This document shows, piece by piece, positions 1 to 5,651 of a stretch of 5,651 nucleotides of DNA (positions are counted from its first letter, which is position 1; each line of letters starts with the position of its first letter). Under the pieces are notes generated by a model, which saw only the letters and a program-made list of their open reading frames with translations, ran no database searches and was not told where the DNA came from. A program made the position numbers and the translations under genes. The stretch is from Thioglobus_B sp964403565. Its GTDB lineage: Bacteria > Pseudomonadota > Gammaproteobacteria > PS1 > Pseudothioglobaceae. The stretch lies in NCBI GenBank assembly GCA_964403565.1, contig CAYOFV010000052.1:1-5651 (forward strand), written 5' to 3'.

Positions 1-302
1 ATATCGGCATGGGCTGTCAGGTAAATAAGGATATACCAGCATATCTTGTAGCATCTGGAATTCCTACTAGAGTTAGAAGTATTAATGCTGAGGGTATGCG
101 CAGACGAGGATTTTCTTCCAGCGCTATTGCCTCTATTAAACGTGCATTTAAAGTTGTATATAGAGAGTCTCAAGGGCAGTTGCTTGATCATTCTCTTAAC
201 GATCTTATAAAATCTGAAGCAGACTCACCTGAAGTTATGCAATTTGTTAAATGTATTCGCAGCTCAAAAGTTGGTATTATGCGCGGACCTACTGAAGACT
301 AA
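1..302 (+). CDS. lpxA: Acyl-ACP--UDP-N-acetylglucosamine O-acyltransferase LpxA, C-terminal part (5' end outside window)
   Basis: This is the last ~99 codons of LpxA, the cytoplasmic enzyme that moves a 3-hydroxyacyl chain from acyl carrier protein to the 3-OH of UDP-GlcNAc, the first step of lipid A synthesis. The reading frame is open from base 3 to the left edge, so the ATG at base 9 is an internal Met, not the start. Visible are the end of the left-handed beta-helix (GMGCQVNKDIPAY, matching the E. coli stretch that ends in DVPPY) and then the C-terminal helical domain with EGMRRRGFSSSAI, matching E. coli EGLKRRGFSREAI, whose arginines lie near the nucleotide phosphates. The tail SPEVMQFV...SSKVGIMR aligns with the E. 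coli C-terminus, followed here by five extra residues (GPTED). The acyl-chain ruler and catalytic His lie upstream and cannot be seen. The gene is followed 10 bp later by murJ rather than by lpxB, its usual partner. Identification is firm. Confidence 0.95.
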   Translation, partial: IGMGCQVNKDIPAYLVASGIPTRVRSINAEGMRRRGFSSSAIASIKRAFKVVYRESQGQLLDHSLNDLIKSEADSPEVMQFVKCIRSSKVGIMRGPTED

Positions 303-312
303 TTAATTTCTA

Positions 313-1842
313 ATGAGTAAATCCTTTTTAAAGTCAAGCTCTATTGTTACGAGCATGACTTTTTTATCAAGGATTTTAGGCCTTGTTCGAGACTATTTTA
401 TTGCAAGATATTTTGGCGCAAACTCTCTAACTGATGCCTTTTTAGTTGCATTTAGGATTCCTAATTTTTTACGTAGACTATTTGGAGAGGGTGCTTTTTC
501 TCAAGCGTTTGTTCCAATATTAGCCGATGCTAAATCAAATAACAATGAACAAGAGATTCAAGATGTTATTAACCATATTGGTACAAAGTTTCTAAAAATA
601 TTAATAATTATTACCCTTGTCGCAGTAATTGCAGCCCCAATTCTAATTTTTATGTTTGCCTGGGGGTTTTATTTTAACGAGGATAAAACTCAATTTTATC
701 TAGCATCGGATATGTTAAGAATTACTTTTCCATATTTGTTACTAATATCTCTTACAGCTTTTTCTGGTTCAATCTTAAATACGTACAATAAATTTGCAGT
801 GCCTGCTTTTACCCCTGTACTTTTAAATATATCAATGATATTTTGTGCTGTATTTTTATCAGAATATCTTGAACAGCCTATTATGGCGCTCGCTTGGGGT
901 GTGTTTATCGGCGGTATTTTACAACTTGGTTTTCAAATACCATTTTTATTAAAAATAAATAAAATTCCTAAAATTGTAAAAGGAACTCATCCTGCAGTAA
1001 ATACTCTAAAAAAACGTATGCTGCCTGCTCTTTTTGGGGTTTCGGTATCTCAAATTAACTTACTTATAGATACGATGATAGCATCTGTTCTTGTAAGTGG
1101 TAGTGTGTCATATCTTTATTACTCCGACAGGCTTTTAGAACTACCTTTAGCACTTATTGGTATCGCTCTAGCCACTGTAGCACTTGCAAAATTAAGTAAA
1201 TATTTTGCCAATAATGATGAAACAAAATTTAACAACACGGTTAACTACGCTTTAAAAATTGGAATTCTTCTTGGCCTTCCAGCTTGTTTTGGTTTGGTTA
1301 TATTGGCCGAAGAATTAATAATTACACTATTTCAATATGATCAATTTGATGCCTTTGCAGCTCACAATTCGTCATTAAGTTTAATTGCATACGGTTCTGG
1401 TCTGCTTGCATTTATTATGGTTAAAGTTTTGTCTCCAGTTTTTTTATCTAGAGGTGATACCAAAACTCCAGTTAAAGTTGGAGTTATTGCAATGCTAAGC
1501 AACATTGGTTTTAACGTAATTTTGGCCTACTATTTCTCACACGTTGGTCTAGCTATAGCAACAAGCATTTCAGCATTTATAAATGCAACCCTTTTATATT
1601 ATTATCTAAAAAAACAAAATATTTTTACCGTTGACAACTCAGTTAAACAAATTTTTCTAAAGGCCTTAGCCTCAAGCTTTATAATGGTGTTTTTTATTTT
1701 CATGATAAATCAAGATGTGAATTATTATCTTGATGCGGATGTTTTTAACAGAGTTTTTAATATAAGTTTAGTTATTATATTTTCAGCTGCTGTTTATTTT
1801 TTATCCTTAAAATTATTTAAAATCAATATTAACAAATTATGA
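313..1842 (+). CDS. murJ: Lipid II flippase MurJ (MviN family)
   Basis: This 509-residue polytopic inner-membrane protein of the MOP superfamily flips lipid II to the periplasmic face for peptidoglycan synthesis; E. coli MurJ is of nearly the same length. Hydrophobic segments run throughout, consistent with the family's 14 helices. Residues known to be essential in E. coli MurJ have visible counterparts: R20 and R26 in LSRILGLVRD, D41 in TDAFLVAF, R54/R55 in NFLRRLFGEGAFSQAFVP, and R273 with E276 in YYSDRLLELP (E. coli R18, R24, D39, R52/R53, R270, E273). KTPVKV at 384-389 is also a family motif. The ATG at 313 gives an N-terminus collinear with E. coli (SMTFLSR against SMTMFSR), so the start is well supported. 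No Shine-Dalgarno lies in the 10-bp gap after lpxA, so translation probably relies on coupling. Its stop overlaps the yggX start by 4 bp (ATGA). Confidence 0.97.
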   Translation: MSKSFLKSSSIVTSMTFLSRILGLVRDYFIARYFGANSLTDAFLVAFRIPNFLRRLFGEGAFSQAFVPILADAKSNNNEQEIQDVINHIGTKFLKILIIITLVAVIAAPILIFMFAWGFYFNEDKTQFYLASDMLRITFPYLLLISLTAFSGSILNTYNKFAVPAFTPVLLNISMIFCAVFLSEYLEQPIMALAWGVFIGGILQLGFQIPFLLKINKIPKIVKGTHPAVNTLKKRMLPALFGVSVSQINLLIDTMIASVLVSGSVSYLYYSDRLLELPLALIGIALATVALAKLSKYFANNDETKFNNTVNYALKIGILLGLPACFGLVILAEELIITLFQYDQFDAFAAHNSSLSLIAYGSGLLAFIMVKVLSPVFLSRGDTKTPVKVGVIAMLSNIGFNVILAYYFSHVGLAIATSISAFINATLLYYYLKKQNIFTVDNSVKQIFLKALASSFIMVFFIFMINQDVNYYLDADVFNRVFNISLVIIFSAAVYFLSLKLFKININKL

Positions 1843-2108
1843 ATAAAGTAAAGTGTATTAAACTTAATGAAGAATTGGAAGGCTTGGATCGCGCGCCATA
1901 TCCTGGAGAGCTTGGTAAAAGAATTCTGGCCAATGTCTCTAAGCAAGCATGGCAAATGTGGCTTGATCATCAAACCATGTTAATTAATGAAAACAACCTT
2001 TCAATGATGGATTCAGAAGCGCAAAAATACCTAAAAGAACAAATGGATAAATACTTTTTTTCTAGCGAAGGTGCAGATAAGATTGAGGGCTATACTCCAC
2101 AAAGTTAA
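1839..2108 (+). CDS. yggX: YggX-family Fe(II) trafficking / oxidative damage protection protein
   Basis: This 89-residue cytoplasmic protein belongs to the YggX family, small proteins tied to protection of Fe-S clusters from oxidants and to handling of labile Fe(II); the exact mechanism is debated in the literature. E. coli YggX is about 91 residues. Seen here are the single conserved N-terminal cysteine (C6, E. coli C7), the family hallmark YPGELGKRI at 21-29, SKQAWQMW at 34-41, QTMLINE at 45-51 and the C-terminal IEGYTP at 82-87. The start overlaps the murJ stop (ATGA) and the stop overlaps the gmk start by one base (TAATG), so it is translationally coupled on both sides. There is no Shine-Dalgarno in front. 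In many gammaproteobacteria the gene sits beside mutY, so this place is less usual. A few enterobacterial-style differences near the N-terminus do not disturb the match. Confidence 0.95.
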   Translation: MNKVKCIKLNEELEGLDRAPYPGELGKRILANVSKQAWQMWLDHQTMLINENNLSMMDSEAQKYLKEQMDKYFFSSEGADKIEGYTPQS

Positions 2109-2713
2109 TGGCAAATCTATTTATCATCGCTGCTCCATCTGGTTGTGGCAAAACATCACTTGTAAAAGCCTTACTTGAAAAAGTAAATAATTTAACAGTA
2201 TCCACATCACACACAACTAGAGATCCAAGACCTGGAGAAATTAACGGTAAAAACTATTTCTTCATATCAAAATCTGAATTTAATGAAATTAATGCTAAAA
2301 ATGGCTTTTTAGAGTCTGCACAAGTTTTTGATAATTTTTACGGAACCGCAAAACAAACCGTAGTTGATCTACTTGATAAAGATATAGATGTAATATTAGA
2401 AATTGATTGGCAAGGTGCTAGACAAATTAAGAAAATTTTTACAGATTCTATTGGTATTTTTATCCTACCTCCAAGTGAGGGGGAATTAAGAAACAGACTT
2501 AATAACAGAGGTCAAGACAGCGATGAAATTATCAGCAGACGTATGCACGATGCGGTTAATGAAATGCAGCATTATGACGAATTTGACTATTTAGTTATTA
2601 ACGATGAATTTAATATTGCATTAAATAATTTAGAAACTATTATCTTGTCCCAAAGGCTGTCGATTAAAGAACAATCAATAAAACATGCAAGTTTGCTTAA
2701 ATCTTTGATTTAA
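2108..2713 (+). CDS. gmk: Guanylate kinase
   Basis: Guanylate kinase converts GMP (and dGMP) plus ATP to GDP plus ADP in the cytoplasm; it is essential for GTP/dGTP supply and feeds (p)ppGpp and c-di-GMP metabolism. The 201-residue length is normal (E. coli 207). The P-loop is APSGCGKT at 9-16 with K15 as the phosphate-binding lysine. The guanylate kinase signature TTRDPRPGEINGKNYFF at 36-52 supplies the GMP-binding Arg and Tyr residues. FLESAQVFDNFYGT at 67-80 holds E69 and Y78 of the GMP site, EIDWQGARQI at 98-107 is the strand after it, and the lid with NNRGQDSDEIISRR at 132-145 carries catalytic arginines. All expected residues are present. The ATG overlaps the yggX stop by one base; the nearest purine-rich stretch (GAGGG) ends 19 bp upstream, too far for a Shine-Dalgarno, so reinitiation after yggX is likely. 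Its last codons probably contain the -35 box of the rpoH promoter. Confidence 0.97.
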   Translation: MANLFIIAAPSGCGKTSLVKALLEKVNNLTVSTSHTTRDPRPGEINGKNYFFISKSEFNEINAKNGFLESAQVFDNFYGTAKQTVVDLLDKDIDVILEIDWQGARQIKKIFTDSIGIFILPPSEGELRNRLNNRGQDSDEIISRRMHDAVNEMQHYDEFDYLVINDEFNIALNNLETIILSQRLSIKEQSIKHASLLKSLI

Positions 2714-2721
2714 CATATAAT
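2693..2721 (+). promoter_or_regulatory. Probable sigma-70-type promoter of rpoH
   Basis: A perfect -10 hexamer TATAAT lies at 2716-2721, 17 bp downstream of TTGCTT at 2693-2698 (three of six bases match TTGACA, including the TTG). The -35 box lies in the last codons of gmk. Transcription would begin near 2728, leaving a leader of about 31 nt before the rpoH ATG. In this AT-rich DNA a TATAAT can arise by chance, but the spacing and position support it. No terminator is visible between gmk and rpoH, so readthrough from the upstream cluster is also possible. Confidence 0.5.
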
Positions 2722-2731
2722 ATCAGTCCGT

Positions 2732-2743
2732 TTTAATATTAAA
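2732..2743. repeat. 12-bp AT-only palindrome in the rpoH leader
   Basis: The sequence TTTAATATTAAA is a perfect palindrome just downstream of the predicted rpoH transcription start. As RNA it could form only about four A-U pairs around a four-base loop, which is very unstable. It may be a protein-binding site or simply chance in AT-rich DNA; nothing in the sequence decides this. Confidence 0.25.
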
Positions 2744-2758
2744 TACAGTTAATAATTA

Positions 2759-3601
2759 ATGAGTAGCGAATTCGCCCTACCAATAAATACAAACTCTACT
2801 AGTTTAGAGGTACAAAAGTATCCTCCAATACTTACTCAGGAAGAGGAGTATGAATTAGCAGTTAAATTATATGAAGATCACGATCTTGATGCTGCTAGAA
2901 AACTTGTACTATCGCACATGCGCTTCGTTGCATTTATTGCCCATGGCTACAAAGGATACGGTTTAGAGCAATCTGATCTTATTCAAGAAGGTACTATTGG
3001 ACTTATGAAGGCGGTAAAAAAATTCAATCCGTATAAAAAAGTACGTCTAGCCTCATTTGCAGTTTATTGGATTAGAGCTGAAATTCATGAATTTATTTTC
3101 AAAAATTGGAAAATTGTTAAAGTTGCCACTACAAAGGCACAACGTAAGTTATTTTTTAAGCTTAAACAAGCCAAAGCTCATATTTATCAATCTTTAAATA
3201 ATGATCAGGCAGATAAAATTGCACAAGATCTTGGAGTTAAGCGTAAAGACGTTCTAGAGATGGAATCACGCCTGCAATTTAATGACGTGGCTTTTGAGAT
3301 AAACGATGACGAAGACTCTTCTGCTCCAGAGCTTTACTTAACTGACAATAACACCCAAACTCCAGAGCAATTATTACTTACAGATGATAGTAATAAAAAC
3401 CAACAACAAAGTCTATACAAGGCTCTTTCTTCTTTAGATGAAAGAAGTTTAGATATTTTACAATCTAGATACTTGAAAGAAGAAAAATCGACCCTACATA
3501 CTTTAGCAGACAAGTATGGCGTTTCTGCAGAAAGGGTTCGTCAGCTTGAAAAGAAAGCGATGCAAAAACTTAAAGAAAGCTTAAAAAACCAAGACCTTTA
3601 A
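2759..3601 (+). CDS. rpoH: RNA polymerase sigma-32 (heat-shock sigma factor)
   Basis: RpoH directs RNA polymerase to heat-shock promoters for chaperones and proteases. The 280-residue length matches E. coli (284). Region 2 spans about 48-120, with DLIQEGTIGLMKAVKKFNP at 73-91 (core binding) and SFAVYWIRAEIHEF at 99-112 (-10 recognition and melting). The RpoH box QRKLFFKLK at 128-136, diagnostic for sigma-32 against other sigma-70 members, is intact. The region 4 helix-turn-helix for the -35 element is TLHTLADKYGVSAERVRQLEKKAM at about 245-268. The region 2.1 patch governing membrane targeting and FtsH turnover in E. coli (L47, A50, K51, I54) appears as L43, A46, R47, V50, so chaperone/FtsH control is probably kept. 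The acidic linker at 181-211 is variable, as usual. The ATG at 2759 has no Shine-Dalgarno. A probable promoter precedes the gene, a terminator follows, and groESL, a classic sigma-32 target, is next. Confidence 0.97.
   Translation: MSSEFALPINTNSTSLEVQKYPPILTQEEEYELAVKLYEDHDLDAARKLVLSHMRFVAFIAHGYKGYGLEQSDLIQEGTIGLMKAVKKFNPYKKVRLASFAVYWIRAEIHEFIFKNWKIVKVATTKAQRKLFFKLKQAKAHIYQSLNNDQADKIAQDLGVKRKDVLEMESRLQFNDVAFEINDDEDSSAPELYLTDNNTQTPEQLLLTDDSNKNQQQSLYKALSSLDERSLDILQSRYLKEEKSTLHTLADKYGVSAERVRQLEKKAMQKLKESLKNQDL
3472..3499 (+). promoter_or_regulatory. Candidate sigma-32-type promoter inside rpoH
   Basis: CTTGAAA at 3472-3478 is a perfect match to the E. coli sigma-32 -35 core. After a 13-bp spacer comes CCCTACAT at 3492-3499, matching five of the seven defined bases of CCCCATnT. 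It lies in the codons for YLKEEKSTLHT of RpoH, so protein conservation alone could explain it. If active it would give a transcript starting near 3505 that must cross the terminator at 3629-3654 to reach groES. Weak but the best heat-shock-like motif found upstream of groES. Confidence 0.2.
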
Positions 3602-3628
3602 GAACAGTTTAAAAACGCTTTAATTAAT

Positions 3629-3654
3629 TACCTTTTAATTAAAAGGTATTTTTT
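3629..3654 (+). terminator. Intrinsic terminator after rpoH
   Basis: TACCTTTTAATTAAAAGGTA at 3629-3648 is a perfect 20-bp palindrome, giving a stem of about eight pairs (two of them G-C) around the loop AATT. Six T follow at 3649-3654, and then more T-rich sequence. It begins 28 bp after the rpoH stop, which is the normal place for a Rho-independent terminator. The stem is AT-rich, so it may be leaky and more so at high temperature. It ends 20 bp before the groES ATG; a role as an operator for a groESL repressor is an alternative, but it does not resemble the CIRCE element. Confidence 0.7.
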
Positions 3655-3664
3655 ATTTATTAAT

Positions 3665-3670
3665 AGGAGA
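3665..3670 (+). promoter_or_regulatory. Ribosome binding site of groES
   Basis: AGGAGA lies four bases before the groES ATG, a strong Shine-Dalgarno. It stands out because murJ, yggX, gmk and rpoH in this window have none, and it fits a gene that needs high expression. Confidence 0.9.
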
Positions 3671-3674
3671 AAAA

Positions 3675-3962
3675 ATGAACATTCGTCCCCTTCACGATCG
3701 TGTGATTGTTCGTAGAACAGAAGAAGAAAAAACTACCGCTAGCGGTCTTATCATTCCTGATTCAGCCACTGAAAAACCATCTAAAGGTGAAATTGTTGCC
3801 GCTGGTAATGGCAGAGTTAACGATAGTGGCGATACTGTCGCACTAGATGTAAAAGTAGGTGATCAAGTATTGTTTGGTCAATATGCCGGCACTGAAGTTA
3901 AAGTTGACGGTGAAGCGCTATTAGTTATGCGCGAAGAAGATATTGTTGCAGTTATTGAATAA
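3675..3962 (+). CDS. groES: Co-chaperonin GroES (Cpn10)
   Basis: GroES forms the heptameric lid that closes the GroEL cage during ATP-driven protein folding in the cytoplasm. The protein has 95 residues (E. coli 97). The cpn10 signature starts at residue 3: IRPLHDRVIVRR, then SGLII at 23-27. The mobile loop that docks on GroEL is about 16-33, with the hydrophobic contact at L25-I26-I27, equivalent to E. coli I25-V26-L27; the P28-D29-S30 that follows resembles many non-enteric GroES proteins more than E. coli. LDVKVGDQVLFGQYAG at 57-72 and the C-terminal strand EEDIVAVIE are typical. The ATG at 3675 has a strong Shine-Dalgarno and gives the expected MNIRPLHDR start. groEL follows after 11 bp in the usual bicistronic order. 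No clear promoter fits between the upstream terminator and this gene. Confidence 0.98.
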   Translation: MNIRPLHDRVIVRRTEEEKTTASGLIIPDSATEKPSKGEIVAAGNGRVNDSGDTVALDVKVGDQVLFGQYAGTEVKVDGEALLVMREEDIVAVIE

Positions 3963-3968
3963 AGGAGA
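3963..3968 (+). promoter_or_regulatory. Ribosome binding site of groEL
   Basis: AGGAGA, the same six bases as for groES, starts directly after the groES stop codon and ends five bases before the groEL ATG. The matching sites would favour coordinated, strong translation of both chaperonin subunits. Confidence 0.9.
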
Positions 3969-3973
3969 TTAGT

Positions 3974-5617
3974 ATGTCAGCAAAAGATGTAAAGTTTGGC
4001 TCAGAAGCCAGAAATTTAATGTTAGATGGTGTTAACACTCTAGCAAATGCAGTTAAAGTAACATTAGGCCCTAAGGGTAGAAATGTTGTACTAGATAAAT
4101 CATTTGGTGCACCTGCAATCACTAAAGATGGTGTATCTGTAGCACAAGAAATTACTCTAGAAGGTAAATTCGAAAATATGGGCGCACAAATGGTTAAAGA
4201 AGTTGCTTCAAAAACTAACGATATTGCTGGTGATGGCACAACAACAGCCACAGTACTGGCTCAATCTTTAGTAACTGAAGGTGTTAAATCAGTCGCTGCA
4301 GGAATGAATCCTATGGATCTTAAACGTGGTATTGATAAAGCAACTGATACTGCAGTTAAAGCACTACAAAAACTTTCACAAACATGTGATGACTCTAAAG
4401 CAATCGCACAAGTAGGTACAATTTCAGCTAACTCTGATGCCAGTGTTGGTGATATTATTGCTGAAGCAATGGATAGAGTTGGTAAAGCAGGTGTAATTAC
4501 CGTTGAAGAAGGCTCAGGTTTGGAAAATGAACTTGATGTAGTAGAAGGTATGCAGTTTGATCGTGGTTACCTATCGCCTTATTTTGTAAATAATCAAGAA
4601 GCAATGACAGCTGATCTTGAATCTCCTTTGGTATTACTACACGATAGTAAAATTTCTAATATTCGTGATTTATTACCAACATTAGAAGCAGTACAAAAAT
4701 CAGGTAAGCCATTGTTAATTATTGCTGAAGATATCGAAGGTGAAGCCTTGGCAACTTTAGTTGTTAATAATATGCGTGGCATTGTTAAAGTAGCTGCAGT
4801 TAAAGCACCTGGTTTTGGTGATCGTCGTAAGGCTATTTTAGAAGATTTAGCAATCCTAACAGGTGCTGTGGTTATCTCTGAAGAAGTTGGTTTATCTCTA
4901 GAAGGTGTTACTGAAGAGCATTTAGGTACTGCAAAACGTATTGAAATTGGCAAAGAAAACACAGTTGTTGTTGATGGTGCTGGTGATAAGAAAAATATCG
5001 AAGGCCGTATCGCTCAAATTAAAGCACAAATTGAAACAACCACATCAGATTACGATAAGGAAAAATTACTTGAACGTTTAGCTAAGCTTTCAGGTGGTGT
5101 TGCAGTTATTAAAGTAGGTGCTGCTACTGAAGTTGCGATGAAAGAAAAGAAAGACCGTGTTGATGACGCACTTCATGCAACGCGTGCTGCTGTTGAAGAA
5201 GGTGTTGTACCTGGTGGCGGTGTTGCATTAGTTCGCGCAATCAAGGCACTATCAAAATTAAAAGGTGATAATCATGACCAAAATATCGGCATTGATATTA
5301 TCAAGCGTGCGATGGAAGCACCTCTTAGACAAATTGTTACTAATGGTGGTGGTGAAGCATCTGTTGTTCTAAACGAAGTTGCTAATGGCAAAGACAACTA
5401 TGGTTACAATGCAGCTACAGAAGAGTATGGCGATATGCTTAAGATGGGTATCTTAGATCCAACAAAAGTTGTTCGTGCGGCACTACAACATGCAGCAAGT
5501 ATTTCAGGTCTAATGATTACTACTGAGGCTATGATTACTGATGTTCCTCAAGATGCAGCTCCTGCTGCTCCTATGCCTGATATGGGTGGTATGGGTGGTA
5601 TGGGTGGCATGATGTAA
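3974..5617 (+). CDS. groEL: Chaperonin GroEL (Cpn60)
   Basis: GroEL is the tetradecameric ATP-driven chaperonin that encloses unfolded cytoplasmic proteins with GroES as lid. The protein has 547 residues (E. coli 548) and its numbering stays in register with E. coli over most of its length. The nucleotide-site residues are present: the TLGPKGRNVVLDKSFG stretch at 30-45, D52, DGTTT at 87-91 and D398. The apical substrate/GroES-binding residues Y199, Y203, F204, L234, L237, L259, V263 and V264 are all conserved. The chaperonin signature AAVEEGVVPGGG is at 405-416. The C-terminus ends in the GGM-rich tail that lines the cage floor. Nothing suggests an inactive or divergent paralogue. Codon choice looks less AT-biased than in murJ, with many GGT, GTT and GCT codons, as expected for a very highly expressed gene. 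It is co-transcribed with groES. Confidence 0.99.
   Translation: MSAKDVKFGSEARNLMLDGVNTLANAVKVTLGPKGRNVVLDKSFGAPAITKDGVSVAQEITLEGKFENMGAQMVKEVASKTNDIAGDGTTTATVLAQSLVTEGVKSVAAGMNPMDLKRGIDKATDTAVKALQKLSQTCDDSKAIAQVGTISANSDASVGDIIAEAMDRVGKAGVITVEEGSGLENELDVVEGMQFDRGYLSPYFVNNQEAMTADLESPLVLLHDSKISNIRDLLPTLEAVQKSGKPLLIIAEDIEGEALATLVVNNMRGIVKVAAVKAPGFGDRRKAILEDLAILTGAVVISEEVGLSLEGVTEEHLGTAKRIEIGKENTVVVDGAGDKKNIEGRIAQIKAQIETTTSDYDKEKLLERLAKLSGGVAVIKVGAATEVAMKEKKDRVDDALHATRAAVEEGVVPGGGVALVRAIKALSKLKGDNHDQNIGIDIIKRAMEAPLRQIVTNGGGEASVVLNEVANGKDNYGYNAATEEYGDMLKMGILDPTKVVRAALQHAASISGLMITTEAMITDVPQDAAPAAPMPDMGGMGGMGGMM
5582..5608 (+). repeat. Three 9-bp tandem repeats encoding the GroEL GGM tail
   Basis: The unit ATGGGTGGT occurs twice and then as ATGGGTGGC, coding Met-Gly-Gly three times just before the final Met-Met. 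This is the standard flexible C-terminal tail of GroEL; the unit number varies between species, probably by slippage. Confidence 0.85.
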
Positions 5618-5637
5618 GAACCCCCTGTATAAAAGCT

Positions 5638-5651
5638 AAAAAAGCCCCATT
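5638..5651 (+). terminator. Possible 5' arm of the groEL terminator, cut by the window edge
   Basis: Downstream of the groEL stop there is AAAAAAGCCCC at 5638-5648. An A-tract leading into a short G/C arm is the usual left side of an intrinsic terminator, whose GGGGCTTTTTT partner would lie beyond base 5651. The right half cannot be seen, so this is a guess from position and composition. Confidence 0.3.

Noticed and set aside
9..302. Stand-alone 97-residue protein starting at base 9
   Set aside because: The frame is open to the window edge and the sequence matches the interior and C-terminus of LpxA, so the ATG at 9 is internal.
2768..2778. GAATTCGCCCT resembles the insert junction of a common TA-cloning vector
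   Set aside because: It is in frame as Glu-Phe-Ala-Leu at the RpoH N-terminus, the match breaks after CCCT, and native-looking sequence continues on both sides, so vector contamination is not supported.
3545..3551. Second CTTGAAA near the end of rpoH as a sigma-32 -35 box
   Set aside because: No CCCCAT-like -10 lies 11-16 bp downstream, and the bases are the expected codons for the conserved QLEK of region 4.
3597..3626. Weak sigma-70-like pair TTTAAG / TAATTA just after rpoH as a groESL promoter
   Set aside because: Both boxes match poorly and the DNA is so AT-rich that such pairs occur by chance; the start would also fall inside the terminator stem.
3602..3674. CIRCE operator (HrcA site) upstream of groES
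   Set aside because: The palindrome has neither the TTAGCACTC/GAGTGCTAA arms nor the 9-bp spacer of CIRCE.
3952..4251. Open frame of 99 codons on the minus strand opposite the start of groEL
   Set aside because: It lies wholly antisense to strongly conserved groEL codons, has no recognisable family features and no upstream signals; it is a shadow of groEL codon bias.
4594..4962. Open frame of 122 codons on the minus strand opposite the groEL apical domain
   Set aside because: It is antisense to conserved groEL sequence, has a low-complexity Ser/Ile/Ala-rich translation and no ribosome site; a shadow frame.

Overview
The window is AT-rich bacterial DNA (GC looks to be in the mid-30s percent by eye, not counted). 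It is packed with conserved housekeeping genes, all on the + strand: the 3' end of lpxA, then complete murJ, an yggX-family gene, gmk, rpoH, groES and groEL. LpxA means a Gram-negative host. A sigma-32 with a clear RpoH box, an YggX-type protein and close resemblance of every product to its E. coli counterpart point to a gammaproteobacterium. The low GC and gene style would fit an AT-rich marine or symbiotic lineage such as the SUP05/Thioglobus group, but that placement is a guess that needs a protein search.

Layout. Bases 1-2713 form a tight cluster, lpxA-murJ-yggX-gmk, with junctions of 10 bp, a 4-bp ATGA overlap and a 1-bp TAATG overlap. It covers lipid A synthesis, lipid II export, iron/oxidative-damage protection and GMP phosphorylation, most likely on one mRNA. 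A 45-bp gap with a good sigma-70-type promoter (perfect TATAAT, 17-bp spacer) leads to rpoH (2759-3601). A 73-bp gap holding a perfect 20-bp palindrome followed by six T, i.e. an intrinsic terminator, separates rpoH from groES (3675-3962) and groEL (3974-5617). groES and groEL are 11 bp apart and both have strong Shine-Dalgarno sequences. The window ends in what may be the 5' arm of the groEL terminator.

How they work together. The biologically linked part is rpoH-groES-groEL: the heat-shock sigma factor lies directly upstream of the chaperonin operon that, in E. coli, it activates and whose product in turn restrains it. The first four genes serve unrelated envelope and nucleotide functions and share only transcription.

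I see no mobile element, CRISPR array, RNA gene, phage gene or unexplained open reading frame, and no new system. The points worth a second look are regulatory: how groESL is transcribed when a terminator ends only 20 bp before its start codon, a possible sigma-32 promoter inside rpoH, a sharp split between genes with and without Shine-Dalgarno sequences, and the gene order.
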